From the NCBI GenBank assembly GCA_050246875.1, contig JBFWVF010000001.1, positions 1 to 64,000 of the forward strand: a DNA stretch of 64,000 nt, written 5' to 3'. The DNA comes from SHWB01 sp050246875 (GTDB lineage Bacteria > Pseudomonadota > Alphaproteobacteria > UBA6615). How positions within the stretch are numbered: position 1 is the stretch's first letter; every line of letters starts with the position of its first letter. Under the pieces are notes generated by a model. The model saw only the letters and a list, made by a program, of their open reading frames with translations, searched no databases and had not been told where the DNA came from. Position numbers and translations under genes: made by a program. This document shows, one piece after another, positions 1-7,625 of the stretch.

Positions 1-1279
1 CGGTATCGCCTTCGAGCACGCGGTGGTCGACGAGCCAGCTCTCCTTGCCGCGGCCCCAGCCCCAGACCGAGGCCTCGATGCGGTCGCGCTGCACGTCGAT
101 GCCGGCGGTGAGGAACAGCACGCCCTGCGGAGCGATGCCCAGCACCCGTGACTCGCGCCGCTCGAACAGCCGCTCCCAGTCCGGCGCCTCGCCACGCTCC
201 TCCCAGGTCTCGCCGAGGACGCTGTTCCTGAACCCCCGCCGCGCCTCGTCGTCCTGCGCGCCCTCGCAGGCGCGCGCGATGTCCTCCCATGAGAACCAGC
301 CGACCGGGGCATAGAGCGAGGACAGATGGAAGCCGATGGTGCCGGGATCGGCGGAGACGGCGGTCGCCCGCCACTCGCCGGCCGCCAGCATCGCGGTCTT
401 GTGGTGCTCCTCGATGTGCTGTCCGCAGCCCTCGCACTCGTAATGCGCGGTCTCGGGTTTTGCCTTCTCCCAGCGCAGGCGTTCGAAGGCGAGCCACTGC
501 ATCACTTCGCAATGCGGACAGGGCAGGAAGTAGCGGCGCCGGTCCGAAGCCTCGTACTCGCGCTCGATCTTCGACAGGCCGCGCACTGTCGGCGTCGAGG
601 CGAGGAAGGCCTTCGAGCGCCACGCGAAGGTGCGCGTGCGCGCCTCGGCGAGCGCGACCGGATCGCCCTCCTCGTCGGCCGAGGGCGGGTAGGCGTCGAC
701 CTCGTCGAGGAACAGGTAGCGCGCCGGCATCGAGCGCAGGCCGACGGCCGAGTTGGCTCCGGTCATCACCAGCAGCCCGGCGGGGAACTCCTTCGACAGC
801 ACGGTGTTGCCGGCATCGCGCGAGCGTGCCGGACGGACACGCTCACGAAGCGCCGGACTCTCGGCAATCAGCGGCTCGATGCGCTGGCGCGAGAAGCGCT
901 TGGCCAGTTCGACGGTCGGCTGGACCGCCAGCATCGGGCCCGGCGCATGGTGGATGACGTAGCCGATCCAGTTGTTGCCGGCCTCCGTGGCCCCAACCTG
1001 CGCGGCCTTCATGAACACGACCCGGCGCGCCGGGTGCGCCGGCGACAGCGCATCCATGATCGCCCGCATGTAGGGCGTGCGATCGGTGCGGTAGCGTCCC
1101 GGCTCGGCCGAGGCGCGCGGACTCAGCCAGCGATGTCGGTCGGCCCATTCCGACACGGTGAGCAGCGGGTCGGGTGCCAGCCCGTCATGCCACGCCGCCA
1201 GCAGTTCGTCGGCGCCCTCGAAGCCCTCACCGGAACTCGGGTCGGACCTCGGCGAGTTCGGCGAGGTGGGCACGGACAT
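1..1279 (-). CDS. Phage terminase large subunit, GpA family (3' end cut off by window)
   Basis: ATPase and nuclease motor that packages phage DNA into the procapsid. The frame is open from an ATG at 1279 to the window edge (about 426 residues, C-terminus missing). Visible family segments are a Walker-A-equivalent stretch (MKAAQVGATEAGNNW), an acidic Walker-B-like LFLDEVDAYP, a CPHC...CEGC zinc-type pair, and the start of the nuclease domain (TAGIDVQRDRIEASVWGWG). The start overlaps the end of the small terminase by 53 nt in another frame; a GGAG lies just ahead of the ATG. Lambda-type small-then-large gene order supports the call. The exact start is less sure than the identity. Confidence 0.93.
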   Translation of the reverse strand, partial: MSVPTSPNSPRSDPSSGEGFEGADELLAAWHDGLAPDPLLTVSEWADRHRWLSPRASAEPGRYRTDRTPYMRAIMDALSPAHPARRVVFMKAAQVGATEAGNNWIGYVIHHAPGPMLAVQPTVELAKRFSRQRIEPLIAESPALRERVRPARSRDAGNTVLSKEFPAGLLVMTGANSAVGLRSMPARYLFLDEVDAYPPSADEEGDPVALAEARTRTFAWRSKAFLASTPTVRGLSKIEREYEASDRRRYFLPCPHCEVMQWLAFERLRWEKAKPETAHYECEGCGQHIEEHHKTAMLAAGEWRATAVSADPGTIGFHLSSLYAPVGWFSWEDIARACEGAQDDEARRGFRNSVLGETWEERGEAPDWERLFERRESRVLGIAPQGVLFLTAGIDVQRDRIEASVWGWGRGKESWLVDHRVLEGDT

Positions 1280-1769
1280 GGCGCTCCAGCGCAGTCTGCA
1301 AGGCGTGCGCGCCGGTGCCGATCTCGGCCGCCATGACCGCGGCGACGCGCGCCGGCCAGGTCACCCAGGCGTCCCGTTCCTCGCGCGCCAGGCGGAACAC
1401 CAGCGCCGTCGCGCGCGCCCGGTCGGTCACCTCGCCGCGCCGCTCCTGCAGTTTCTGGCGGGCGAGATGCGCCATGGCGATCTCGCGTGCGGTGCGGGCC
1501 TGGACGAAGTTGACGCCGGTGCCTGGCAACGCCTGCTCGCGCGGCGCTTCGCGCACGGGCGGCTCCGCCGCCGGGCGCGCGCGTGAACGGGATGTGCGGG
1601 CCGGCCGCGCCTGTGCCGGATCGGTGCCGGCCTCCCAGGCGGCGTCGGCTTTCGCCGGGTCGACGGTGCCATCCGCTTCGAGGGGGATGCGCCCTTCCTT
1701 TGCCGCCCGCAGGACAGCGACGTGGCTCACGCCGCGATGGCGGGCATAGGCGCGGATCGACACTCCCAC
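1227..1769 (-). CDS. Terminase small subunit, Nu1-like DNA-packaging protein
   Basis: 180-residue protein immediately upstream of and overlapping the large terminase. The N-terminal 40 residues (IRAYARHRGVSHVAVLRAA, then GRIPLEADGTVDPAKADAAW) form the winged helix-turn-helix with an excisionase-like DNA-reading turn typical of Nu1 and related small terminases. The middle is an arginine/proline-rich linker and the C-terminal 90 residues are helical and charged, as expected for oligomerisation and large-subunit contact. The family role is recognition of the packaging site on viral DNA. The function comes from the HTH, size and position; the C-terminal half is not distinctive alone. Confidence 0.82.
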   Translation of the reverse strand: MGVSIRAYARHRGVSHVAVLRAAKEGRIPLEADGTVDPAKADAAWEAGTDPAQARPARTSRSRARPAAEPPVREAPREQALPGTGVNFVQARTAREIAMAHLARQKLQERRGEVTDRARATALVFRLAREERDAWVTWPARVAAVMAAEIGTGAHALQTALERHVRAHLAELAEVRPEFR

Positions 1770-1813
1770 GGTCGCGTCCTCCGCTAATTAGCAATCAAAT
1801 GATTCACTTGCCG

Positions 1814-1836
1814 CTTGGGTTCGGGCCGAACCCGAG
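1814..1836. repeat. Near-perfect inverted repeat between divergent phage genes
   Basis: Ten-base arms CTTGGGTTCG and CGAACCCGAG are separated by GGC, with one G-T type mismatch. It lies in the 179-base gap between the leftward terminase genes and the rightward DUF3489 gene. There is no T-run, so it could be an operator as easily as a transcript hairpin. A GC-rich dyad (around CCCGACCGGGTTCGCCCGG) follows at about 1868-1895. Confidence 0.45.
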
Positions 1837-1948
1837 CATGTATGCGTCGGCCCTGACGCTCCACCTCGCCCCGACCGGGTTCGCCCGGCGGGGCCCGGGT
1901 CGTAGCAGCGACGCAATCCCGCGACCGCTGCCGGACAGGAGCCCGACC

Positions 1949-2413
1949 ATGGAACACAAGCTCACCGCCACGCAGAAGTCGCTTCTCGAGATCGCCGCCA
2001 ACTGCACCGACCGTGCCATCCGCTGGCCCGACACGCTGCGCGGCGGCGCCCGCACCAAGATCATCACCGCGCTCACCGGCGCCGGCCTCGCCCGCAACCG
2101 CAAGGGCACGCTGGTCGTCACCGACGACGGCATGCGCGCGGTCGGGATCGAGCCGGCCGCCAAGGGCAAGCAGCGCACCATCCGCATGACGAAGCCGCCG
2201 CGCAAGGTGCGCGCCGACAGCAAGCAGGCCCGGATGATCGCCATGCTGCGGCGACGCGAGGGCGCCACCATCGCCGAGATGGTCGAGGCGCTGGACTGGC
2301 AGTCACACACGGTGCGCGGCGCCATGGCCGGCGCGCTCAAGAAGCGGCTCGGCCTCGACGTCACCTCGGCCAAGGTCGAGGGCCGGGGCCGCGTCTACCG
2401 CATCGCCGACTGA
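1949..2413 (+). CDS. DUF3489 domain protein
   Basis: 154 residues. The C-terminal half (KQARMIAMLRRREGATIAEM, then LDWQSHTVRGAMAGALKKRLGL and GRGRVYRIAD) is the DUF3489 signature, a winged-helix-like fold in which WQ-HTVRG and the GRGRVYRI strand are highly conserved. The N-terminal 70 residues look like a second winged helix (LTATQKSLLEIAA, then TKIITALTGAGLARNRKGTLVVTDDG). The family is common in alphaproteobacterial phages and islands and has no proven role; DNA binding is likely. ATG chosen because upstream codons in the same frame run through the palindromic intergenic region. The next gene starts 11 nt downstream, so the two are probably co-transcribed. Confidence 0.85.
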   Translation: MEHKLTATQKSLLEIAANCTDRAIRWPDTLRGGARTKIITALTGAGLARNRKGTLVVTDDGMRAVGIEPAAKGKQRTIRMTKPPRKVRADSKQARMIAMLRRREGATIAEMVEALDWQSHTVRGAMAGALKKRLGLDVTSAKVEGRGRVYRIAD

Positions 2414-2424
2414 GGGAGGTGACG

Positions 2425-2652
2425 ATGGCGAAACTTCCCGAACCGATCGTCGGCCGCCGCATCGTGGCGATCCGCGCGATGACACCGGCCGAACTCGACG
2501 CCGAGGGCTGGCCGAACGAAGCAAAGGTACCGGCCCTCGTGCTCGACGACGGCACGGCGCTCTACCCCTCGTGTGATTACGAAGGGAACGGCCCCGGCGC
2601 CCTGTTCGGCTCCTCTGGCAAGGAGGGATTCTTCGTCAGCCTGCCGCGCTGA
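2425..2652 (+). CDS. Small conserved phage-type hypothetical protein
   Basis: 75 residues with no recognised enzymatic motif. The sequence alternates short strands with acidic loops (PIVGRRIVAIRAMTPAELDAEGW, VPALVLDDGTALYPSCDYEGNGPGALFG) and resembles small proteins that often accompany DUF3489 genes. The ATG is set by a strong GGGAGG five bases upstream; an in-frame GTG six bases earlier is a poorer choice. Function unknown. Confidence 0.7.
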   Translation: MAKLPEPIVGRRIVAIRAMTPAELDAEGWPNEAKVPALVLDDGTALYPSCDYEGNGPGALFGSSGKEGFFVSLPR

Positions 2653-2671
2653 CATCACGCACGAACAGCAG

Positions 2672-2697
2672 CGCCGCCGGCATCACAACCGGCGGCG
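2672..2697. terminator. Bidirectional terminator-like hairpin
   Basis: Perfect nine-base arms CGCCGCCGG and CCGGCGGCG with an eight-base loop, between the convergent genes ending at 2652 and 2717. No clear U-tract follows on either side, so intrinsic termination is inferred from stem strength and position. Confidence 0.6.
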
Positions 2698-2716
2698 TTG
2701 CGCGTTCCGGCGGGGG

Positions 2717-3013
2717 TTATTCCTCGCGGGCGGACTCGACCACAACGCGACCGCGTCCGCGCCGCACGACGTAGCCGCCGCGCGGGATACGCACACCCTG
2801 CTTCTCGATCAGCGTCCACACCGCCTCGGCAATGGCCTCTGCATTGGGATCGGTATCCGCTCCTGCGGATGCCTCAGGCTGCATCGCCAGCCATTCCGAA
2901 AAGGCCCGCTCGCCGACCTCGGGACCGACCGATTTGCGCAGCGCGTTCAGCTTGCGCAACTGGCCCTTTGTGAGGGTGGATTCGTCGAGGCCGTTCTTTT
3001 TTCCGCGGGGCAT
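2717..3013 (-). CDS. Small hypothetical protein with lysine-rich start
   Basis: 98 residues beginning MPRGKKNGLDESTLTKGQLRKLNALRKSVG, then GERAFSEWLAMQ, then a basic C-terminus (VRIPRGGYVVRRGRGRVVV). This layout matches uncharacterised proteins seen in alphaproteobacterial prophages. The first half looks helical and basic, and the last 30 residues could form a small positively charged strand pair, so nucleic-acid binding is possible but unproven. It converges on the preceding small gene with a hairpin between them. Confidence 0.6.
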   Translation of the reverse strand: MPRGKKNGLDESTLTKGQLRKLNALRKSVGPEVGERAFSEWLAMQPEASAGADTDPNAEAIAEAVWTLIEKQGVRIPRGGYVVRRGRGRVVVESAREE

Positions 3014-3287
3014 TCTTTACGTCCTTGGTCGTTCTGAAGTGCGACCAGCGACGGATTAGCCTTCCTACATTCCGGTGTAAAGGCATTGACCCGTTTTGAT
3101 TACCCGATGGTGGATCATCGGTCCGCAATGCTCCGCCTTGCACGAACACGCACACTTTCACCCGTATGTTTGTGACCTGCGGGAAATCGAACTGGGACAC
3201 GCAAACTACCAACATTTTCTGACTAGCGGCCGCCCGACAGTCTGTTCAAGCTCGCAGTCCTCAATTCCAGTAAACGGGGAGTTTGCA

Positions 3288-3710
3288 ATGTCTCGCGTCG
3301 AAGTTTCCCTAGCGTACCAGTGGGCGCATCTCGGCCACGTCTCACTTGTCGACGGTAAGCTGGTGTTTCCCAAAGCACCATCGCTGCCCGGTCTGTATCG
3401 GTTCGATTTCCAGCGGCAGGTTGAGCGGTCGTTCTACGTCGGCGAGGCCGACCAGCTGTCTCGGCGCTTTCAGCACTATCGCACCCCAGGCCCGTCTCAG
3501 AGGACGAACATTCGACTTAACGCTTTCATGCGCGGGGTGCTTGCGGACGGCGGTACGGCTTCGGTTGCGATCGTTACCGACGAGATCGTTATCGAAATGG
3601 CTGGCATCACCGGCACAGTGGAAATGTCACATAAGTCGGACAGGGTGCTTCTCGAGCACGCTGGCTTGTACGAAGCCAAGCTATCCGGCGCCTCACCACT
3701 CAATCTTTGA
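3288..3710 (+). CDS. GIY-YIG-like nuclease-fold protein
   Basis: 140 residues. Residues 34-37 read PGLY and residues 49-52 FYVG, followed by EADQLSRRFQHY, matching the GIY, YIG and catalytic-arginine segments of the GIY-YIG endonuclease core. A glutamate near residue 125 (LLEHAGLYE) could be the metal ligand. Homing and repair nucleases of this fold cut DNA. The substitutions (GLY for GIY, YVG for YIG) are within known variation, but the protein is short and has no added DNA-binding domain. ATG chosen at the start of the conserved part; the 170 bases upstream in frame lack coding character. About 270 bases without a gene precede it, in which I see no clear site. Confidence 0.6.
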   Translation: MSRVEVSLAYQWAHLGHVSLVDGKLVFPKAPSLPGLYRFDFQRQVERSFYVGEADQLSRRFQHYRTPGPSQRTNIRLNAFMRGVLADGGTASVAIVTDEIVIEMAGITGTVEMSHKSDRVLLEHAGLYEAKLSGASPLNL

Positions 3711-3829
3711 ACTCTTCGGACATTACCGGCGGTGAACGTGCAAAAGCGCCCGTTGCGCGGCGCCGAGGCGGCCGGATGCGGACGCGAGCACCTGAAGCCC
3801 GCGCCGGTGCGTTCGGCTACACTCGCGCC

Positions 3830-4510
3830 ATGTGCGGTCGCTATACCAACCATCTGACATGGCGCGAGATCGTCGAACTCTACGATCTCACGGCCACCGA
3901 CTACGCGCCCAACCTCGAACCCCGCTACAACATCGCGCCTACCCAGCGCGCGCCGGTGGTGCGGATCACGCCGGATGGCGGGCGTGAACTCGCCATGCTG
4001 CGCTGGGGCCTCGTGCCGCACTGGTCACCCGGTCCGGAGAGCCGCTACTCGACCATCAATGCCCGCGCCGAGACGGTACGGACCAAGCCCTCCTACCGCG
4101 ACGCCTTCCGTCACCGCCGCTGCCTTGTCCCCGCCTCGGGCTACTACGAGTGGCAGGCGACAGAGAGCGGCAAGCAACCTTCATACTTCCGGCTCGACGG
4201 CGGCCGGCCGATGACCTTCGCCGGGCTGTGGGAACGCTGGGAACGGAAGGGCCCAGAAGAAGCCATCGAGTCCTTCGCCATCGTGGTCACCGAGGCCGCG
4301 CCGGCGATCCGCCACCTCCACGACCGCATGCCCGTGCTGCTGGCGCCCGGTGAATTCGGGACATGGATGACCGGCGACGCCGATGCCGCGGCGGCGCTGC
4401 TGAAGCCCCACCTCGCCGATGATCTCGTCGTCCACAAGGTGAGCCGGCGCGTCAACAGTCCAAAGAACGACGATGCCTCGTGCATCGTGGAGCAAGCCTC
4501 ACCGGCCTGA
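3830..4510 (+). CDS. yedK: SOS response-associated peptidase (SRAP/HMCES family)
   Basis: 226 residues of a very well conserved family that forms a thiazolidine crosslink between Cys2 and abasic sites in single-stranded DNA, shielding them from error-prone repair. Start MCGRY gives the invariant catalytic Cys2 after Met removal, which fixes the ATG. Other hallmarks are RYNIAPTQ, WGLVPHW, the INARAE asparagine, the GYYEW glutamate and the IRHLHDRMP histidine. Length is normal. SRAP genes are common in phages and next to DNA-repair or mobile genes, so its position here suits protection of replicating phage DNA. It converges on the leftward methylase operon 12 bases away. Confidence 0.95.
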   Translation: MCGRYTNHLTWREIVELYDLTATDYAPNLEPRYNIAPTQRAPVVRITPDGGRELAMLRWGLVPHWSPGPESRYSTINARAETVRTKPSYRDAFRHRRCLVPASGYYEWQATESGKQPSYFRLDGGRPMTFAGLWERWERKGPEEAIESFAIVVTEAAPAIRHLHDRMPVLLAPGEFGTWMTGDADAAAALLKPHLADDLVVHKVSRRVNSPKNDDASCIVEQASPA

Positions 4511-4522
4511 GCGCGCCGCCGG

Positions 4523-4765
4523 TCAGACCGGCCGAGTATCGTCACCGAACGTCCGCAGGCGCAGCGTCTCGAACAGGCGCCGCAGCAGGTAGCTGCGCAC
4601 GACCGACACCGCCGTGAACGCCGAGCCGATGACCACATTCTGCGGCAGCGTCACGGCAAGCCCGAACACCGGGAACAGTGCCATCTGCGTCGCCAGCGCC
4701 AGCACGAAACCGACGACGACGTTTGTCGTGGCCTCGACCAGCGACATCAGGCGGGACTGCTTCAT
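4523..4765 (-). CDS. DUF7220-type small membrane protein
   Basis: 80 residues with two hydrophobic helices (about 10-35, TTNVVVGFVLALATQMALFPVF, and 40-58, QNVVIGSAFTAVSVVRSYLL) and a basic RRLFETLRLR tail. This is the pattern of a small inner-membrane family found in alphaproteobacterial phages, recently named DUF7220; I give the name from memory. The start ATG overlaps the stop of the methylase upstream by four bases (ATGA), so the two are translationally coupled. Role unknown. Confidence 0.7.
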   Translation of the reverse strand: MKQSRLMSLVEATTNVVVGFVLALATQMALFPVFGLAVTLPQNVVIGSAFTAVSVVRSYLLRRLFETLRLRTFGDDTRPV

Positions 4766-5994
4766 GCCGCGCCAGCCAAGCCGAAGGGGCGGCCCTCGGC
4801 GTGCACGGCCTGGCCGCCGGTTGCGTCTTGCCAGCGCTGCACGATGACGTCGACGTATTTCGGATCGAGTTCGACGAGGCGGGCCCGGCGCCCTGCCCGC
4901 TCGGCAGCGATCATGGTCGTGCCCGAGCCGCCGAACGGGTCGAGCACGATGTCGCGGCTCTTCGAAGAGTTGCGGATGGCCCGCTCGACCAGTTCGACGG
5001 GCTTCATGGTCGGGTGCAGATCGTTGCGCACAGGCTTGTCGACGAACCACACGTCCCCCTGGTCGCGGGCGCCGCACCAGTAGTGGTCTGCGCCGTCACG
5101 CCAGCCGTAGAGGATCGGCTCGTACTGGCGCTGGTAGTCCGAGCGCCCCAGCGTGAAGGTGTTCTTGGCCCAGATGACGAACGTCGACCAGCGGCCCCCG
5201 GCGGTGCGGAACGCCTGCTGCAGCGTATCTAGCTCCGAGGACGACATGCAGATGTAGATGGCGCCCTTGGTCACGGTGAGGATGTTGGTGCAGGCGACAT
5301 GCAGCATGGCGCCGAAATCCTCGCCCAGCGCGTCGTTGAGGATCGGGCGGTGCCTTCCCCGGAGCTTGTCCGTCGGGGAGTTGGCATAGTTGACGTTGTA
5401 GGGCGGGTCGCCGAAGCACATGTCGGCGAGTTCGCCGCCGAGCACCTTCTCGACATCGTCGAGCGCCGTCGCGTCGCCGCAGAGCACGCGGTGCTCGCCG
5501 CAGATCCACAGATCGCCAGGGCGGCTCACCGGCACCACCGGGGGCTCCGGCGCCTGGTCGGGATCGCCGCCGTCGTCCTGACCGCCCGCGAGCAGATGCT
5601 CCAGTTCGTCGTCGTCGAAGCCGAGCAGCCCGAGGTCGACGTTCTCCTCCCGGAGCGCCGCCAGTTCTGCCGACAGCATGGCCTCGTCCCAGCCGGCATT
5701 GAGCGCGATGCGGTTGTCCGCGAGCCTGTAGGCTCGGGCCTGCGCCGGGCTCAAATGTTCGAGCCGGATCACGGGGACGGATTCCAGGCCGAGCTTCGTG
5801 GCCGCCAGCAGCCTGCCGTGGCCGGCGATCAGCACGCCGCGCTCGTCGACCAGGCACGGCACGTTGAAGCCGAACTCGGCGATCGAGCCGGCGATCTGCG
5901 CCACCTGCGCGTCCGAATGCGTTCGCGCATTGGCGGCGTAGGGCAACAGACGGCCGACCGGCCACTGCTCGACGCTGTGGACGTTCTCGGGCAT
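4762..5994 (-). CDS. ParB-domain DNA adenine/cytosine-N4 methyltransferase
   Basis: 410 residues in two parts. Residues 1-110 are a ParB/Srx-like domain (LLPYAANARTHSDAQVAQIA, then VDERGVLIAGHGRLLAATKLG). Residues 160-400 are a beta-class amino-methyltransferase with motif IV DPPY (FGDPPYNVNYAN) before motif I DPFGGSGTTMIAAE. It transfers methyl from AdoMet to an exocyclic amino group of adenine or cytosine in a short DNA motif. No partner endonuclease lies beside it, so it is probably an orphan phage methylase protecting phage DNA or altering regulation. It sits mid-operon between the DUF6961 gene and the coupled membrane protein. Confidence 0.9.
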   Translation of the reverse strand: MPENVHSVEQWPVGRLLPYAANARTHSDAQVAQIAGSIAEFGFNVPCLVDERGVLIAGHGRLLAATKLGLESVPVIRLEHLSPAQARAYRLADNRIALNAGWDEAMLSAELAALREENVDLGLLGFDDDELEHLLAGGQDDGGDPDQAPEPPVVPVSRPGDLWICGEHRVLCGDATALDDVEKVLGGELADMCFGDPPYNVNYANSPTDKLRGRHRPILNDALGEDFGAMLHVACTNILTVTKGAIYICMSSSELDTLQQAFRTAGGRWSTFVIWAKNTFTLGRSDYQRQYEPILYGWRDGADHYWCGARDQGDVWFVDKPVRNDLHPTMKPVELVERAIRNSSKSRDIVLDPFGGSGTTMIAAERAGRRARLVELDPKYVDVIVQRWQDATGGQAVHAEGRPFGLAGAA

Positions 5995-6029
5995 CGCATG
6001 TCCTGTCGGAACGAACGGCGCCGGGCCGC

Positions 6030-6227
6030 TCAGTGCAGAGGGTCGTCCCCGCGCGTGCGCTGGAGTTCGTCGATGGTCTTCACGATGCGCAGCCAGATGC
6101 GCTGGCCGTGGACATCGCCTTCGTTGAGCAGCTCATCGGCTCGCATGGCGGCGTGCATCGCTGCCTCGCTGCCATGCCGGTCGACGAGCAGCTTGGCGGC
6201 CCGCCAGATATCCAGTTCGTCGGTCAC
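6030..6227 (-). CDS. DUF6961-like small protein
   Basis: 65 residues (DELDIWRAAKLLVDRHGSEA, then HAAMRADELLNEGD and IWLRIVKTIDELQR), a compact helical family frequent in Rhizobiales-type genomes and phages and, as I recall, catalogued as DUF6961. The GTG start overlaps the upstream thermonuclease stop as GTGA, which decides the start over a TTG 18 bases earlier. No function is known. Confidence 0.75.
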   Translation of the reverse strand: MTDELDIWRAAKLLVDRHGSEAAMHAAMRADELLNEGDVHGQRIWLRIVKTIDELQRTRGDDPLH

Positions 6228-6901
6228 CGCTGCGACCGGCGCCAACCCGCCGCCTGCGCTTCGGTCTCGCTGCAGAACCAGCGTTCACCCTTGCTCTCGT
6301 CGATCCGAGTCGGCGCGTAATCGCGGGCGCCGGGCACGTGGTAGATGCGCTCGCCGTTGCTCGAAATGTTGCCCTTGATGTCGCAGCCATCGCTGCGCCC
6401 GGCGGCAGGCGTCTGCGCGACGACCCGCTCGCCGCGGCGCCAGTCCCACGGCATCACGAAGCGGCCAGCCCAGATGTTCCTGCCGGCCGCCTTGGCACGC
6501 TCCTCCACCGGAACGTAGTCGGCCGAGTACTGACGGAAGGCGACCGCCCAGCCCTCGGCGACCATCCAGGCGTTGAGGTCTTCGCTTCCCTTCAGGCAGA
6601 GCCCGACCATGCGGCCGTACTGGTCGGTGTCCGTGCGCCGGCACGCGACTGTCGCCTGGGCGATGCGGTCCGACAGCGCCAGCGCTGCCAGCTGGCCACA
6701 GCGCCATTGCGCACCGTCCGGCCGCAGGCAGACCTGCGCGCTCTCCGGCGCGTCGATGCCGTGCAATCGAATCCGCTGCCCGCGAATCTCGATGGTGTCG
6801 CCGTCGATGACCGAGGCCCGGCCAACCACGTCGCTGGCGCCAGCCGGCGACGGCTGGACGGCAAACACGAGCACGATCGCGGCGGTGAGGGCACGGAGCA
6901 T
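6224..6901 (-). CDS. Secreted thermonuclease (staphylococcal nuclease family)
   Basis: 225 residues with a signal peptide (MLRALTAAIVLVFAVQPSPAGA). The SNase core covers about 25-145: VIDGDTIEIRGQRIRLHGID (metal-binding aspartates and first catalytic arginine region), APES, then DQYGRMVGLC with the second arginine, and the AEGWAVAF helix. The C-terminal 60 residues carry paired cysteines (CDIKGNISSNGERIYHVPG and RWFCSETEAQAAGWRRS), a small calcium- or zinc-type module often appended to alphaproteobacterial SNases. It hydrolyses DNA or RNA, probably in the periplasm or outside. First gene of a four-gene run (nuclease, DUF6961, methylase, DUF7220) with coupled starts. Confidence 0.92.
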   Translation of the reverse strand: MLRALTAAIVLVFAVQPSPAGASDVVGRASVIDGDTIEIRGQRIRLHGIDAPESAQVCLRPDGAQWRCGQLAALALSDRIAQATVACRRTDTDQYGRMVGLCLKGSEDLNAWMVAEGWAVAFRQYSADYVPVEERAKAAGRNIWAGRFVMPWDWRRGERVVAQTPAAGRSDGCDIKGNISSNGERIYHVPGARDYAPTRIDESKGERWFCSETEAQAAGWRRSQR

Positions 6902-6952
6902 GGGGCGGTATTCGACCGCGCGTGACGTTCCGGCGCAACCCGCCGCCGGGGC

Positions 6953-7124
6953 GGTAACCGGACCCGGGTGGTAACCGGCGGCAGGGTGGTAACTGGTAAC
7001 CGGACAGGGTGGTAACTAGTGCCAGGTTACCAGGGGTTAGTTACCACCCCGCGTGGCGTGCAAGCATTTGAAACTGCGCCACTTTTGGCGGCGCTGCCCG
7101 TTCAGCAGGGTGGTAACTGGTAAC
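6953..7124. repeat. Cluster of nine GGTAAC repeats in a gene-poor gap
   Basis: The 395 bases from 6902 to 7296 contain no convincing gene but hold nine copies of GGTAAC: seven direct (6953, 6970, 6988, 6995, 7011, 7112, 7119) and two inverted (GTTACC at 7026 and 7040). A 19-base block starting CAGGGTGGTAACTGG occurs at 6982 and again at 7106. This looks like a protein-binding array such as iterons or a repressor cluster in the promoter region of the leftward thermonuclease operon. Confidence 0.75.
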
Positions 7125-7296
7125 GCGGCTTCACGGGCTGTCGCTAGCGGACTATCGGGCATCGCCCCCCCGCATACGCCAGACCCCGCAGGGACCCCCG
7201 CGATTACGCTTGTTCCCCAATGAAGTCGTGGGCACGCTGGTTCTGCGTAGCCGCGGCATTGGAAGCTCGGGTCGCCAGACGTTCACAGCGGGGACC

Positions 7297-7554
7297 ATGA
7301 TGGCATCTCTCGTCGCGAGGATCACGTACAGCAGCCGGCGTCAGTATCTCGTCTGGAAGAAGGGTGCGGGTGCACGCATCCACTTCGAGCGTAGGGGGCG
7401 AGACGGGTCAGTGTTCTTCCTGGGGACACATAACCAAGGCGGAAAGCCGTCCGGCGGCAAAGACAACTTCAGTCTCGAGTGCGATGAGGAGACTGCCCGC
7501 GCGCTAAGAGACGCCCTGGACGCTTTGCTCTCTCCAGCTGACAGCGCCCTGTAG
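7297..7554 (+). CDS. Small hypothetical protein
   Basis: 85 residues from ATG 7297 (a second ATG follows directly). Sequence runs ARITYSSRRQYLVWKKGAG, then FERRGRDGSVFFLGTHNQGG and a helical end EETARALRDALDALL. It looks like a small beta-rich domain plus a terminal helix; no family recognised. Longer starts at TTG 7210 are possible but translate poorly conserved-looking sequence. It lies right of the GGTAAC array and ends before a strong hairpin, supporting a real transcription unit. Coding status is moderately sure. Confidence 0.5.
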   Translation: MMASLVARITYSSRRQYLVWKKGAGARIHFERRGRDGSVFFLGTHNQGGKPSGGKDNFSLECDEETARALRDALDALLSPADSAL

Positions 7555-7571
7555 GCTACTGCAAATGCAAA

Positions 7572-7599
7572 CGCCCGCCGCGGGGGTTCCGGGCGGGCG
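7572..7599. terminator. Rho-independent-like terminator
   Basis: Eight-base GC arms CGCCCGCC and GGCGGGCG with a 12-base loop, followed on the plus strand by CTTGTT. It lies between the convergent genes ending at 7554 and 7626. Confidence 0.7.
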
Positions 7600-7625
7600 C
7601 TTGTTATCGATCTTGGACACGAACG

